Both the position numbers and the translations under genes were made by a program. A stretch of 64,000 nucleotides of DNA from Pleomorphomonas koreensis DSM 23070. GTDB lineage: Bacteria > Pseudomonadota > Alphaproteobacteria > Rhizobiales > Pleomorphomonadaceae. The stretch lies in the NCBI RefSeq assembly GCF_000425185.1, contig NZ_AULH01000014.1, positions 109,572 to 173,571 on the forward strand, in the 5' to 3' direction. The notes below the pieces were generated by a model. The model made no database searches. It was not told the origin of the DNA and saw only the letters and a program-made list of their open reading frames with translations. Each line of letters starts with the position of its first letter. The stretch's first letter is position 1. Below, in pieces: positions 52,938 to 62,714 of this stretch.

Positions 52938-54041
52938 ATGAGCACCGCGTCCGTACCGCTTCCCAACTGGATCACCTACGGCCTGATGCCGTTCCTCAAC
53001 CTCGTGGTGGCCTTCCTGATCTCCGGCGTCGTCGTCTGGATCATCGGCGAGAGCCCGCTCGACGCCGTGACGCTGCTGCTGCAAGGGGCGCTCGGCAACG
53101 GCGAGGGCATCGGCTTCACGCTCTATTACGCCACCAACTTCATCTTCACCGGCCTCTCGGTCGCCGTCGCCTACCACGCCGGCCTGTTCAACATCGGCTC
53201 CGAAGGTCAGGCCTATGTCGGCGGCCTCGGCGCGGCGCTCGCCGCGCTCGCCCTCGACCACTACGTGCCCTGGTACGTGACCATGCCCTTCGCGGTGGCC
53301 GGCGCGGCGATCTTCGGCGCCGCCTGGGCGCTGATCCCGGCCTGGCTGCAGGCCAAGCGCGGCAGCCACATCGTCATCACGACGATCATGTTCAACTTCA
53401 TCGGCGCGGCGCTGATGGTCTATCTCCTGGTCCACGTGCTGATCGTGCCGGGCAAGATGGCGCCGGAAACCCGCGTCTTCCTGCCCGGCGGCCAGTTGCC
53501 CAAGCTCGACTGGCTGATCGCGCTGTTCGGCGGCAAGCTCGGGGCGGCGCCGTTCAACGTCTCGTTCCTGATCGCGCTCGTCATGTGCGTGGCCGTCTGG
53601 CTGCTGATCTGGCGGACCAAGCTCGGCTACGAGATCCGCACGCTCGGCGCCAGCCCGACCGCCGCCGTCTACGCCGGCATCCCCTATGTCAAGACGGTGA
53701 TCATCACCATGCTGATCTCCGGCGGCCTCGCCGGCATGATGGCGCTCAACCCGGTGCTCGGCGCCTCGGCCCGCCTGCAGGTGGAGTTCGTCGGCGGCGC
53801 CGGCTTCGTCGGCATCGCCGTGTCGCTGATGGGGCGGTCGCATCCGGTCGGCATCGTGCTCGCCGCCATCCTGTTCGGCGTGCTCTACCAGGGCGGCGAC
53901 GCGCTGAGCTTCGACATGCCGAAGATCACCCGCGACATGATCGTCGTCATCCAGGGTCTGGTGGTGCTGTTCGCCGGCGCCCTCGAATACATGTTCCGGC
54001 CGGCCATCGTCCGGATCTGGCAGCGGCTCGGCAAGGCCTGA
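52938..54041 (+). CDS. Nucleoside ABC transporter permease 1
   Basis: Inner-membrane permease of 367 aa in the BPD_transp_2 family, with about nine or ten hydrophobic helices. YHAGLFNIGSEGQAY is the typical motif of the nucleoside/BMP permeases and TLGASPTAAVYAGI is the EAA-like coupling loop. The ATG at 52938 is preferred to an in-frame GTG six codons earlier. It lies seven bases after the ATPase and 11 before permease 2. Confidence 0.92.
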   Translation: MSTASVPLPNWITYGLMPFLNLVVAFLISGVVVWIIGESPLDAVTLLLQGALGNGEGIGFTLYYATNFIFTGLSVAVAYHAGLFNIGSEGQAYVGGLGAALAALALDHYVPWYVTMPFAVAGAAIFGAAWALIPAWLQAKRGSHIVITTIMFNFIGAALMVYLLVHVLIVPGKMAPETRVFLPGGQLPKLDWLIALFGGKLGAAPFNVSFLIALVMCVAVWLLIWRTKLGYEIRTLGASPTAAVYAGIPYVKTVIITMLISGGLAGMMALNPVLGASARLQVEFVGGAGFVGIAVSLMGRSHPVGIVLAAILFGVLYQGGDALSFDMPKITRDMIVVIQGLVVLFAGALEYMFRPAIVRIWQRLGKA

Positions 54042-54052
54042 GGAGCGCGTCA

Positions 54053-55021
54053 ATGGAAAACCTCGACCTGATCTCGATCCTCGGCTCGACCATCCGCCTG
54101 TCGATCCCGCTGATCTTCACCGCGCTGGCCGGCCTCTTCACCGAGCGGGCGGGCGTGTTCGACATCGGCCTCGAAGGCAAGATGCTGTTCTCCGCCTTCG
54201 CCGCCGCCGTCGCCGCCTTCATGACCGGCTCGCCGTGGATCGGCCTTCTGGCCGGCATCACGGTGTCGGTGCTGATCTCGCTGATCCACGGCTTTGCGGC
54301 GATCACCAACCGCGGCAACCAGATCGTCTCCGGCGTCGCCATCAACTTCCTGGCCTCCGGCCTCACCGCCGTCCTGGGGCAGGCCTGGTTCAGCCAGGGC
54401 GGGCGGACGCCGCCGCTCGCCGCCACCGCCCGCTTCACCGAGATCGTCTTTCCCTACGCCAACGAACTCAGGGACAGCGGCATCCTCGGCCGCTTCTACG
54501 CCAACGTCATCTCCGGCCACAACATCCTGACCTATCTCGCCTTCCTCGCCGTGCCGGCCTCCTGGTGGGTGCTCTACCGCACCCGCTTCGGCCTGCGCCT
54601 CAGGGCGGTCGGCGAGAATCCCGGCGCCGTCGACACGGCGGGCATCTCGGTCACCTTCCTGCGCTACCGGGCGACCATCTGCGCCGGCATCCTGTGCGGC
54701 TGCGCCGGCACCTATCTGTCCGTCGCCCAGTCGGCCGGTTTCGTCAAAGACATGTCGGCCGGCAAGGGCTTCATCGCCCTCGCCGCGCTGATCTTCGCCA
54801 AGTGGCGGCCGGTGCCGGTGATGCTGGCCTGCCTGCTGTTCGGCTTCCTCGACGCCTTCGCCAACTTCATGCAGGGCAAGAGCGTGCCGGGCATCGGCGA
54901 GGTGCCGGTGCAGATCTTCCAGGCGCTGCCCTACGTCTTGACCTGCGTGCTGCTCGCCGGCTTCATCGGTGTCGCCCGGCCGCCCAAGGCGGGCGGCGTA
55001 CCCTATGTCAAGGAGCGCTGA
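54053..55021 (+). CDS. Nucleoside ABC transporter permease 2
   Basis: Second BPD_transp_2 permease, 322 aa, eight to ten helices. LTERAGVFDIGLEGKM-like sequence (TERAGVFDIGLEGKM) near residue 28 and the coupling loop AVGENPGAVDTAGI identify it as the partner of permease 1. AGGAG precedes ATG 54053. Its stop is one base before the cdd start, tying import to nucleoside breakdown. Confidence 0.92.
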   Translation: MENLDLISILGSTIRLSIPLIFTALAGLFTERAGVFDIGLEGKMLFSAFAAAVAAFMTGSPWIGLLAGITVSVLISLIHGFAAITNRGNQIVSGVAINFLASGLTAVLGQAWFSQGGRTPPLAATARFTEIVFPYANELRDSGILGRFYANVISGHNILTYLAFLAVPASWWVLYRTRFGLRLRAVGENPGAVDTAGISVTFLRYRATICAGILCGCAGTYLSVAQSAGFVKDMSAGKGFIALAALIFAKWRPVPVMLACLLFGFLDAFANFMQGKSVPGIGEVPVQIFQALPYVLTCVLLAGFIGVARPPKAGGVPYVKER

Positions 55022-55022
55022 G

Positions 55023-55439
55023 ATGGCCGATTTCGATACGCTGTTCGCCGCCGCCAGCGCGGCGCGGCAGAAGGCCCACGCGCCCTATTCGCGCTACGCG
55101 GTCGGCGCCGCCCTCCTCGCCGACGACGGCCAAGTCTATGCCGGCTGCAACGTCGAGAACGCCTCCTTCCCCGAGGGCTGGTGCGCCGAGACGACGGCCA
55201 TCGGCCAGATGGTGGTGGGCGGTGGCAGACGCATCGTCCGCGCCGTGGTGGTGGCCGCGCGCATCGACACGGCGTCCGTCGCCGGCGGCCGCTTCTGCAC
55301 GCCCTGCGGCGGCTGCCGCCAGCGACTGGCCGAATTCTCCGGCGCCGACACCGAGGTGTTCGCCGCCGATCCCGATGGCGCCAGTCAGCGCTTCACCATG
55401 GCCGAGCTGCTGCCGGCCGGCTTCGTTCTGGAGGAGTGA
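55023..55439 (+). CDS. cdd: Cytidine deaminase
   Basis: Deaminates cytidine and deoxycytidine to uridine and deoxyuridine. The 138-aa homotetrameric type has CAET (zinc ligand C54, proton shuttle E56) and PCGGCRQ (two zinc cysteines), with NVENASFP in the substrate loop. CAET replaces the more usual CAER. It starts one base after permease 2 and ends six before punA, so it is translated from the same transcript. Confidence 0.95.
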   Translation: MADFDTLFAAASAARQKAHAPYSRYAVGAALLADDGQVYAGCNVENASFPEGWCAETTAIGQMVVGGGRRIVRAVVVAARIDTASVAGGRFCTPCGGCRQRLAEFSGADTEVFAADPDGASQRFTMAELLPAGFVLEE

Positions 55440-55445
55440 ACGATC

Positions 55446-56267
55446 ATGACCGAAGTCTCCAACGCCGCCCGCGCGGCGGCGCTGATCGCCGGCAAGACCG
55501 ACCTGAGGCCGATCGTCGGCATGGTGCTCGGCTCCGGCCTCGGCTCGTTCGCCGACAGCGTCGAGGACGCCGTCCGCTTTTCCTTCGCCGAGCTGCCGGG
55601 CTTCCCGGTCTCCACCGTATCGAGCCACAAGGGCGAGCTGGTGATCGGCCGCCTCGCCGGCCAGCCGGTGGCGGTGCTGTCCGGCCGCGGCCATTATTAC
55701 GAGCACGGCGACGCGGCGGTGATGAAGACGCCGATCGAGGTGCTGAAGCTGATCGGCTGCCGCGCCGTCATCCTGACCAATGCCGCCGGCGGCCTGCACC
55801 TCGAAGTCGGGCCGGGCGAACTGATGCTGATCACCGACCACATCAACTTCACCGGCTCCAACCCGCTGGTCGGCACGCTCGGCGACGAGCGCTTCGTCGG
55901 CATGTCGCAGGCCTACGACCTCCGCCTGCAGGCGCTGTTCCGCGAGGCCGCCGCCGCCGAGGGCGTCACGCTGCACGCCGGCGTCTACGTCTGGTTCACC
56001 GGCCCGTCCTTCGAGACGCCGGCCGAGATCCGCGCCGCCAAGATCCTCGGCGGCGACGCGGTGGGCATGTCGACGGTGCCGGAGGTGATCCTCGCCCGCT
56101 ACATGGGCCTTGAAGTGGCCGCCGTCTCCACCGTCACCAACCCGGCCGCCGGCCTGACCGACCAGGAGCTGAGCCACGAGGAGGTGAAGGAGGCGGCGCC
56201 GAAGGGGGCGGAGAAGCTCCGCCGCATCCTGCCGCGGGTGATCGCCGCCTACGGGGCCGCATCATGA
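55446..56267 (+). CDS. punA: Purine-nucleoside phosphorylase (PunA type)
   Basis: Phosphorolyses inosine and guanosine (and deoxy forms) to base plus (deoxy)ribose-1-phosphate. A trimeric-type PNP of 273 aa with [36 protein letters not shown] and FETPAEIRA motifs. The conserved substrate-selecting Glu and Asn (TVTNPAAGL) are present, favouring 6-oxopurines. It overlaps deoA by four bases (ATGA). Confidence 0.94.
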   Translation: MTEVSNAARAAALIAGKTDLRPIVGMVLGSGLGSFADSVEDAVRFSFAELPGFPVSTVSSHKGELVIGRLAGQPVAVLSGRGHYYEHGDAAVMKTPIEVLKLIGCRAVILTNAAGGLHLEVGPGELMLITDHINFTGSNPLVGTLGDERFVGMSQAYDLRLQALFREAAAAEGVTLHAGVYVWFTGPSFETPAEIRAAKILGGDAVGMSTVPEVILARYMGLEVAAVSTVTNPAAGLTDQELSHEEVKEAAPKGAEKLRRILPRVIAAYGAAS

Positions 56268-57580
56268 GCTTCCTGCCGCAGGAGATCATCCGCAGGAAGC
56301 GCGACGGCGCCGCGCTTTCCCGCGACGAGATCGCCTTCATGGTCGAGGGCCTGACGGCCGGCTCGGTCACCGAGGGGCAGGTGGCGGCCTTCGCCATGGC
56401 CACCTTCTTCCGCGGCATGACCACCGACGAGCGGGTGGCGCTGACGCTGGCGATGCGCGATTCGGGCACCGTGCTCGACTGGTCCGACCTGCCGGGGCCG
56501 GCGCTCGACAAGCATTCGACCGGCGGCATCGGCGACACCGTGTCGCTGATGCTGGCGCCGGCCGTCGCCGCCTGCGGCGGCTTCGTGCCGATGATCTCCG
56601 GCCGCGGCCTCGGCCACACCGGCGGCACGCTCGACAAGCTCGACACCGTGCCCGGCTACAGGACGCAGCCGGACAACGACACGTTCCGCAAGGTGGTGCG
56701 CGAGGTCGGCTGCGCCGTCATCGGCCAGACCGCCGACCTGGCGCCGGCCGACAAGCGGGTTTACGCCATCCGCGACGTGACGGGGACGGTGGAGAGCATC
56801 GACCTGATCACCGCGTCGATCCTGTCGAAGAAGCTGGCGGCCGGCCTCACCGGCCTCGTCCTCGACGTCAAGACCGGCACGGGCGCCTTCATGGCGACGC
56901 TCGATGAGTCAAGGGCCTTGGCGGCCAGTCTGGTCAGCGTTGCCAACGGCGCCGGCCTGCCGACCATCGGCCTGATCACCGACATGAACGAGCCGCTCGG
57001 CACGGCGGCCGGCAACGCGCTCGAAGTGCAGCTCGCCGTCGACTTCCTGACGGGAAAACGCATCGACCCGCGCATGTGGGAGGTGACGGTGGCGCTCGCC
57101 GCCGAGATGCTGGTGATCGGCGACCTCAGGCCCGACGTCGCCGAGGCGCGCGTCGCCATCGAGGAGGCCTTCACCTCCGGCAAGGCGGCGGAGATCTTCG
57201 GCCGCATGGTGACGGCGCTCGGCGGCCCCGCCGACTTCGTCGACAAGGCGGACACCTATCTCGCCAAGGCGCCGGTGGTGCGGCCGGTGATGCCGCCGGC
57301 CGCCGGCACGGTGGCCGCCATCGACGCGCGGGCGATCGGCGTCGCGGTGGTCGGGCTCGGCGGCGGCCGCACCCGGCCGCAGGACGCCATCGATCCGGCC
57401 GTCGGCTTCTCGGGTCTCGCCGGCCTGCGTGACGACGTCGGTTCCGACCGGCCCCTCGGCTTCGTGCATGCGGCCAGCGAATCGACGGCCGACGCGGCGG
57501 CGGCGGCGCTGGTCGCCGCCTACACGCTGGGCGACCGGCCGGAGCGCGGCCCGGCGGTGATCGAGCGGCTGGGCGGCTGA
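56264..57580 (+). CDS. deoA: Thymidine phosphorylase
   Basis: Phosphorolyses thymidine and deoxyuridine to base and deoxyribose-1-phosphate. The 438-aa protein has [13 protein letters not shown] (phosphate-binding), the substrate lysine region ISKK-like [10 protein letters not shown], and [10 protein letters not shown]. Length and order match bacterial DeoA. The ATG overlaps the punA stop, which points to coupled translation. Confidence 0.95.
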   Translation: MSFLPQEIIRRKRDGAALSRDEIAFMVEGLTAGSVTEGQVAAFAMATFFRGMTTDERVALTLAMRDSGTVLDWSDLPGPALDKHSTGGIGDTVSLMLAPAVAACGGFVPMISGRGLGHTGGTLDKLDTVPGYRTQPDNDTFRKVVREVGCAVIGQTADLAPADKRVYAIRDVTGTVESIDLITASILSKKLAAGLTGLVLDVKTGTGAFMATLDESRALAASLVSVANGAGLPTIGLITDMNEPLGTAAGNALEVQLAVDFLTGKRIDPRMWEVTVALAAEMLVIGDLRPDVAEARVAIEEAFTSGKAAEIFGRMVTALGGPADFVDKADTYLAKAPVVRPVMPPAAGTVAAIDARAIGVAVVGLGGGRTRPQDAIDPAVGFSGLAGLRDDVGSDRPLGFVHAASESTADAAAAALVAAYTLGDRPERGPAVIERLGG

Positions 57581-57667
57581 AGGGTTTTCCGGGACGGTCG
57601 CGGACGGCGGCGCGCCCCGGCTTCACGAGAACAGGATGAGGCGCCCGGCGGGCGCCGGGGAGGATTC

Positions 57668-58885
57668 ATGAAACGGGCCATCGTCATCGTGCTCGACAGC
57701 TTCGGCATCGGCGGCGCGCCGGACGCCGCCCGCTTCGGCGACGAGGGATCGGACACGCTCGGCCACATCGCTGCCGAATGCGCGGCCGGCCGGGGCGACC
57801 GGGCCGGGCTGCGGTCGGGGCCGCTCAGCCTGCCCAATCTCGAACGGCTCGGCCTTGGTCTCGCCGCCGAGCTGGCCACCGGCGTCCGGCCGGCCGGTTT
57901 TTCGCGCGAGACGGCGGAGGGCCGCTATGCCGCGCCGGCCGAGCAGTCGAGCGGCAAGGACACGCCGTCCGGCCACTGGGAGATCGCCGGCGTGCCGGTG
58001 CCCTTCGAGTGGGGCTATTTCCCGCCGGAGCCGCCGAGCTTCCCGGCCGAGCTGATCGACGCCTACGTGCGCGAGACCGGCGTGCCCGGCATCCTCGCCA
58101 ACTGCCACGCCTCGGGCACCGAGGTGATCGCCCGCTTCGGTGAGGAGCACATCCGCACCGGCAAGCCGATCGTCTACACCTCGGCCGATTCGGTGATGCA
58201 GATCGCCGCCCACGAGACGCATTTCGGCCTCGACAAGCTGCTGGCCGACTGCGAGATCGCCCGCCGGCTGGTCGACCCCTACCGCATCGGCCGGGTGATC
58301 GCCCGGCCCTTCGTCGGCGAGACGAAGGACACCTTCAAGCGCACCGCCAACCGGCGCGACTATGCCGTGCCGCCGCCCGAGCCGACGCTGCTCACCCGCG
58401 TCGAGGCGGCCGGGCACAAGGTGTTCGGCATCGGCAAGATCGGCGACATCTTCGCCCACCAGAACGTCACCATCACCCGCAAGGGCAAGTCCAACGACGG
58501 CAATCTCGACCTCGGCATCGCCGCGCTGCGGGAAGCCGAGGGCGGCGATCTCGTCTTCGTCAACCTCGTCGACTTCGACACCGAATACGGCCACCGCCGC
58601 GACGTCGCCGGCTACGCCGCCTGCCTCGAAGCCTTCGACCGGCGGCTGCCGGAGGTGGAGGCGGCGATGGGCGACGGCGATCTCCTGCTGATCACCGCCG
58701 ACCACGGCTGCGACCCGACCTTCCGCGGCAGCGACCACACGCGCGAGCGGGTGCCGGCGCTGTTTGCCGGCAAGGGCGTCCGGCCCGGCCCGGCCGGCCG
58801 GCCCGACAGCTTCGCCGACATGGCCGAGAGCGTCGCCGCCTGGCTTGGCCTCGCGCCGGGCTTGCACGGCCGCTCGCTCCTCTGA
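57668..58885 (+). CDS. deoB: Phosphopentomutase
   Basis: Converts (deoxy)ribose-1-phosphate to the 5-phosphate. Alkaline-phosphatase superfamily, 405 aa, with the metal site [13 protein letters not shown] (Asp9), [13 protein letters not shown] (phospho-Thr), and the metal ligands in [14 protein letters not shown] and [16 protein letters not shown] precedes the ATG 87 bases after deoA. The deoxyribose-5-phosphate product would need DeoC, which is not in the window. Confidence 0.96.
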   Translation: MKRAIVIVLDSFGIGGAPDAARFGDEGSDTLGHIAAECAAGRGDRAGLRSGPLSLPNLERLGLGLAAELATGVRPAGFSRETAEGRYAAPAEQSSGKDTPSGHWEIAGVPVPFEWGYFPPEPPSFPAELIDAYVRETGVPGILANCHASGTEVIARFGEEHIRTGKPIVYTSADSVMQIAAHETHFGLDKLLADCEIARRLVDPYRIGRVIARPFVGETKDTFKRTANRRDYAVPPPEPTLLTRVEAAGHKVFGIGKIGDIFAHQNVTITRKGKSNDGNLDLGIAALREAEGGDLVFVNLVDFDTEYGHRRDVAGYAACLEAFDRRLPEVEAAMGDGDLLLITADHGCDPTFRGSDHTRERVPALFAGKGVRPGPAGRPDSFADMAESVAAWLGLAPGLHGRSLL

Positions 58886-58908
58886 CAGACACTTTTGAAA
58901 GACATTTC

Positions 58909-59895
58909 ATGACCGAACCGACCGCCGCGCCTCCGGTGCCGAAGGCCGAACTGCACGTCCATCTCGAAGCCGGCGCCGCGCCGGCGCTGGTCCGCCGCAA
59001 CGCCGACCGCTACGGGGTGGACGTGTCGCGCCTGTTCGACGACGAGGGCCGCTATCTCTGGACCGATTTCACCACCTTCCTCACCGCCTACGACCTCGCC
59101 GCCTCGGTGTTCCGGACGCCGGAGGACTTCGCCGGCCTTGCCGAGAGCTATCAGCTCGACGCGGCGGCGGCCGGCTCGGTCTACACCGAGTTCTTCGTGT
59201 CGCCCGACTTCGGCAACCGCTCCGGCCTCGGCTACCGCGCCTATCTCGACGGTATCGTCGAGGGACTGCGGCGAGCCGAGGCGGCGGCCGGCATCGTCGG
59301 CCGGCTGATCCCGCTCATCGAGCGCCACTACGGGCCGGAGCGCGGCGTCGAGGCGGCGCGGGCGGCGGTCAACAATCTGGTGCCGGAGGTGGTCGGCTTC
59401 GGCATGGCCGGCGAGGAACGGCTCTATGCGCCGCACGAGTTCCGCCCCGCCTTCGAGGTGGCCGCCGAGGCCGGGCTGCCGCTCACCTGCCACGCCGGCG
59501 AATGGTGCTCCTGGGAGGGCGTCGCGGCGACGCTCGACGCGCTGCCGGTGAGGCGCATCGGCCACGGCGTCCGGGCGATCGAGAACGCCGACCTCGTCCG
59601 CCGCATCGCCGCCGAGGGCATCCACCTCGAGATCTGCCCGGTGTCCAACGTGACGCTCGGCGTCTACGGCAGCTACGCCGACCATCCGCTCCTGAAGCTG
59701 CGGGCGGCGGGGGTGCGGCATTCGCTCAATTCCGACGATCCGCCGTTCTTCTGGACCTCGGTCGGCCACGAGTACCGGGTGGGACGCGACACGTTCGGCC
59801 TTTCCGATGCCGAGCTTGCCGGCGTCACCCGCATGGCGATCGAGGATGCCTTCTGCGACGAGGCGACGAAGGCGCGGCTCTTCGCCCGGCTGTGA
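58909..59895 (+). CDS. add: Adenosine deaminase
   Basis: Deaminates adenosine and deoxyadenosine to inosine forms, which PunA then cleaves. The 328-aa amidohydrolase has the metal pair HVHLE, then CHAGEW (catalytic Glu and His), IGHGVRA and [10 protein letters not shown] (metal Asp). It is 23 bases after deoB. Some homologues prefer adenine or other aminopurines, so the substrate is likely but not certain. Confidence 0.9.
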   Translation: MTEPTAAPPVPKAELHVHLEAGAAPALVRRNADRYGVDVSRLFDDEGRYLWTDFTTFLTAYDLAASVFRTPEDFAGLAESYQLDAAAAGSVYTEFFVSPDFGNRSGLGYRAYLDGIVEGLRRAEAAAGIVGRLIPLIERHYGPERGVEAARAAVNNLVPEVVGFGMAGEERLYAPHEFRPAFEVAAEAGLPLTCHAGEWCSWEGVAATLDALPVRRIGHGVRAIENADLVRRIAAEGIHLEICPVSNVTLGVYGSYADHPLLKLRAAGVRHSLNSDDPPFFWTSVGHEYRVGRDTFGLSDAELAGVTRMAIEDAFCDEATKARLFARL

Positions 59896-59989
59896 GGGGG
59901 AATTCCGTGGAGATCGGGGTTTTTGCCGGTTTCGGCGGCGCGTCCGAGTCTCTATGGTCGCCGAAACGTCCATCCCCCGCGAGGAACCC

Positions 59990-60616
59990 ATGAGCGTCAA
60001 GGTCATCGATCATCCGCTGGTGCAGCACAAGCTGACCATCATGCGCAAAAAGGAAACCTCGACGGCGAGTTTCCGGCGGCTGCTCAGGGAAATCTCGACG
60101 CTGCTCTGCTACGAGGTGACGCGCGACCTGGCGCTGACCGAAGTGGAGATCGAGACGCCGATGCAGCTGATGTCGGCGCCGACACTCGAAGGCAAGAAGC
60201 TGGTGTTCGCCTCGGTGCTCAGGGCCGGCAACGGCCTCCTCGAAGGCATGCTCGACCTGGTGCCGGCCGCCCGCGTGTCGCATATCGGCATCTACCGCGA
60301 CCACGAGACGCTGCAACCGGTGGAATATTACTTCAAGGCGCCGGCCGATCTCTCCGATCGCCTGACCATCGTCGTCGATCCGATGCTGGCCACCGGCAAT
60401 TCGTCGATCGCCGCCGTCGACAAGCTGAAGGAGCGCGGCGCCCGCGACATCCGCTTCGTCTGCCTGCTGGCCGCGCCCGAGGGCATCAAGCACTTCACCG
60501 AGGCGCATCCAGATGTGCCGGTGTTCACGGCGGCCATCGACAGCCACCTCAACGAGAAGGGCTACATCGTGCCCGGCCTCGGCGACGCCGGCGACCGCAT
60601 GTACGGCACCAAGTAA
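59990..60616 (+). CDS. upp: Uracil phosphoribosyltransferase
   Basis: Salvages uracil with PRPP to give UMP. The 208-aa chain has the PRPP-binding loop [10 protein letters not shown], the N-terminal [15 protein letters not shown] and the C-terminal uracil-binding [17 protein letters not shown]. The ATG at 59990 follows GAGGAA. It is the last gene of the cluster, 94 bases after add, and is followed by a strong terminator. It can use uracil released from deoxyuridine or uridine. Confidence 0.97.
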   Translation: MSVKVIDHPLVQHKLTIMRKKETSTASFRRLLREISTLLCYEVTRDLALTEVEIETPMQLMSAPTLEGKKLVFASVLRAGNGLLEGMLDLVPAARVSHIGIYRDHETLQPVEYYFKAPADLSDRLTIVVDPMLATGNSSIAAVDKLKERGARDIRFVCLLAAPEGIKHFTEAHPDVPVFTAAIDSHLNEKGYIVPGLGDAGDRMYGTK

Positions 60617-60641
60617 GGTATTTTTCCGCCACGCATGACGA

Positions 60642-60676
60642 GGCCCCGGCCGCCGGCCGGGGCCTTTGTCGTTTTC
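60642..60676. terminator. Intrinsic terminator between upp and tadC
   Basis: A 10-bp GC stem (GGCCCCGGCC/GGCCGGGGCC, loop GCC) lies 26 bases after the upp stop, followed by TTTGTCGTTTT. The T-rich side serves the upp transcript; the tad transcript on the other strand ends at the same spot. Confidence 0.8.
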
Positions 60677-60684
60677 GGGGCGGT

Positions 60685-61659
60685 TCAGTGCATCGAGGTG
60701 ATCTTGATGATTGCCGGCGCCATGATGACGGCGAACAGCACCGGCAGGAAGAACACGATCATCGGCACGGTGAGCTTGGGCGGCAGCGCCGCCGCCTTCT
60801 TCTCGGCCTCGTTCATGCGCATGTCGCGGTTTTCCTGGCTGAGGACGCGCAGCGTCTGGCCGAGCGGCGTGCCGTAGCGTTCCGACTGGATCAGCGCCAG
60901 ACACACCGCCTTGACGCCGTCGAGGCCGGTGCGGTTGGCGAGATTCTCATAGGCCTGCCGGCGGTCGGACAGGAAGGACAGCTCGGCGGTGGTGAGGCTC
61001 AGTTCCTCGGCCAGCGCCAGCGACTGGCTGCCGATCTCCTCGGAAACGCGGCGGAAGGCGATCTCGATCGACATGCCGCTCTCGACGCAGATCAGCAACA
61101 GGTCGAGGGAATCGGGGAAGGCGCGCTTGATCGACTGCTGGCGCTTCTGGAGCGCGTTGGAGACGAAGATCACCGGCAGGTAAAAGCCGATATAGGCGAT
61201 CACCAGGCAGATGCCGACCTTGAAGGCCAGGGGGCGATCGATCTTCAGCACCACGAAGACGTAGAAGATGGCGACGGCCAGGAAGCCGAAGGGCAGTACG
61301 AAGCGGGCGAACAGGAAGGTGGTGGTGGCCGCCTCGCTGCGGTAGCCGGCCTGCTTCAGCTTCTCCTCGCCCTTGTCGTCGAGCAGCGCCTTCCTGAGCG
61401 ACAGCTTCTCGACCAGGCTGCGCATGTAGGCCTTGGATTCCTTGCCACGCAGCGAGCCGCGCCCCTCCTCGGCGAGCCGGGCCCGTTCGCGCTGGCGGAT
61501 CTTCTCGCGCTCGTCGGCCACCGCCTTCATGCGGGCCGGCAGGCGGTCGCTGGATAGAAGCGGCATGGTCAGGCTGAGGACGGTGGCGAAGATGGCCAGC
61601 GACACCAGGATGGCCATCAGCGTCACCGGATCGCGCAGGATGTTGATGATCGCGCCCAT
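60685..61659 (-). CDS. tadC: Tad pilus assembly membrane protein TadC
   Basis: Inner-membrane platform protein of the Tad/Flp pilus, type II secretion GspF family. The 324-aa protein has an N-terminal TM, a cytosolic stretch rich in charged residues (about 40-110), two central TM helices, a GspF domain (KRAFPDSLDLLLICVESGMS) and a C-terminal TM pair. It is ten bases after tadB. In other Tad loci tadD follows tadC; here the cluster ends at the convergent upp. Confidence 0.93.
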   Translation of the reverse strand: MGAIINILRDPVTLMAILVSLAIFATVLSLTMPLLSSDRLPARMKAVADEREKIRQRERARLAEEGRGSLRGKESKAYMRSLVEKLSLRKALLDDKGEEKLKQAGYRSEAATTTFLFARFVLPFGFLAVAIFYVFVVLKIDRPLAFKVGICLVIAYIGFYLPVIFVSNALQKRQQSIKRAFPDSLDLLLICVESGMSIEIAFRRVSEEIGSQSLALAEELSLTTAELSFLSDRRQAYENLANRTGLDGVKAVCLALIQSERYGTPLGQTLRVLSQENRDMRMNEAEKKAAALPPKLTVPMIVFFLPVLFAVIMAPAIIKITSMH

Positions 61660-61669
61660 GAACGGCTCC

Positions 61670-62671
61670 TCAGAAGTCGAAAGCGATCATGCGCTTCATG
61701 ATGAAGACGCCGACGGCCATCCACAGCAGCGAAACGCCGAGGACGATCTGTCCGATCGGCGCCGTGAACAGCACCATGATGTAGTCGGGGCTGGTGATGT
61801 AGACGAGTATGGTGACGATGAACGGCAGCGAGCCGATGATGCCGGCCGAGGACTTGGCCTCCATGCTCATCGCCTGGATCTTGGCGCGCATCTTCTTGCG
61901 CTCGCGCAGCACCTTGGCGAGGTTACCGAGCGCCTCGGAGAGGTTGCCGCCGGCCTTCGACTGGATGGACAGCACGATGCCGAAGAAGCTGGTCTCGGGC
62001 AGCGGCACGTGCTCGTACATGCGGCCGACCGCCTCGTCGATCGGCATGCCGAGCTGCATCGCCTCGACCACGGCGCGGAACTCGCTCCTCACCGGTTCCT
62101 TGGCCTCGGCGGCGATGGTGCGAAGGCAGTCGTTGAGCGGCAGACCGGCCTTGACGCCGCGCACGATCACCTCGACGGCGTTGGCGAGTTCGTCGACGAA
62201 GGCGGCCTGGCGGCGCTTGCGCTTGAAGTTGACGACGAAGCGCGGCAGGCCGACGGCGCCGACGAAGCCGGCGCCGAGCACCAGGAGCAGCGGCAGGCCG
62301 GCGATCAGGCAGAGGAAGGCGACGACGAAGCCGGTCAGGCCGCTGTAGAGATAGAAGCGGCCGATGGGCAGGCTGAGGCCGGCCTGCTGGAGGCGGAGCT
62401 GCAGGGGCGGGTTGGTCGACTTCGACGCCCGGTGCTTCTGCTTGATCTCCAGGTCCTTCAGCGTCTCCTGGACGTTGCGGCGACGGGCGGTCGGGGCCGC
62501 CGGCTTGGCCCGGTCGACCTCGGGCGCCGGTGCCGCCACCAGCGTGCGCCGCCGCTCGACCGCCGCGTCGCGCTCGATGCGGCCGTAGAGGAAGCCGTAG
62601 AGCAGCGCGGCGATCGAGAAGCCGACGAGGCCCATCATCGCCAGGACGCTGATATCTATGCCGAACAGCAT
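61670..62671 (-). CDS. tadB: Tad pilus assembly membrane protein TadB
   Basis: Second GspF-type platform protein, 333 aa. An N-terminal TM (about 9-28), a basic linker, two TM helices (about 104-143), a GspF domain (FVDELANAVEVIVRGVKAGL, ETSFFGIVLSIQSKAGGNL) and two C-terminal TM helices are seen. It works with TadC and the ATPase CpaF to assemble and retract the pilus. It is 43 bases after cpaF on the same strand. Confidence 0.94.
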   Translation of the reverse strand: MLFGIDISVLAMMGLVGFSIAALLYGFLYGRIERDAAVERRRTLVAAPAPEVDRAKPAAPTARRRNVQETLKDLEIKQKHRASKSTNPPLQLRLQQAGLSLPIGRFYLYSGLTGFVVAFLCLIAGLPLLLVLGAGFVGAVGLPRFVVNFKRKRRQAAFVDELANAVEVIVRGVKAGLPLNDCLRTIAAEAKEPVRSEFRAVVEAMQLGMPIDEAVGRMYEHVPLPETSFFGIVLSIQSKAGGNLSEALGNLAKVLRERKKMRAKIQAMSMEAKSSAGIIGSLPFIVTILVYITSPDYIMVLFTAPIGQIVLGVSLLWMAVGVFIMKRMIAFDF

Positions 62672-62714
62672 GCTGCCTCTCCGGTGTCGCCGCCGGGCCG
62701 GCGGCCTTGTGCGA

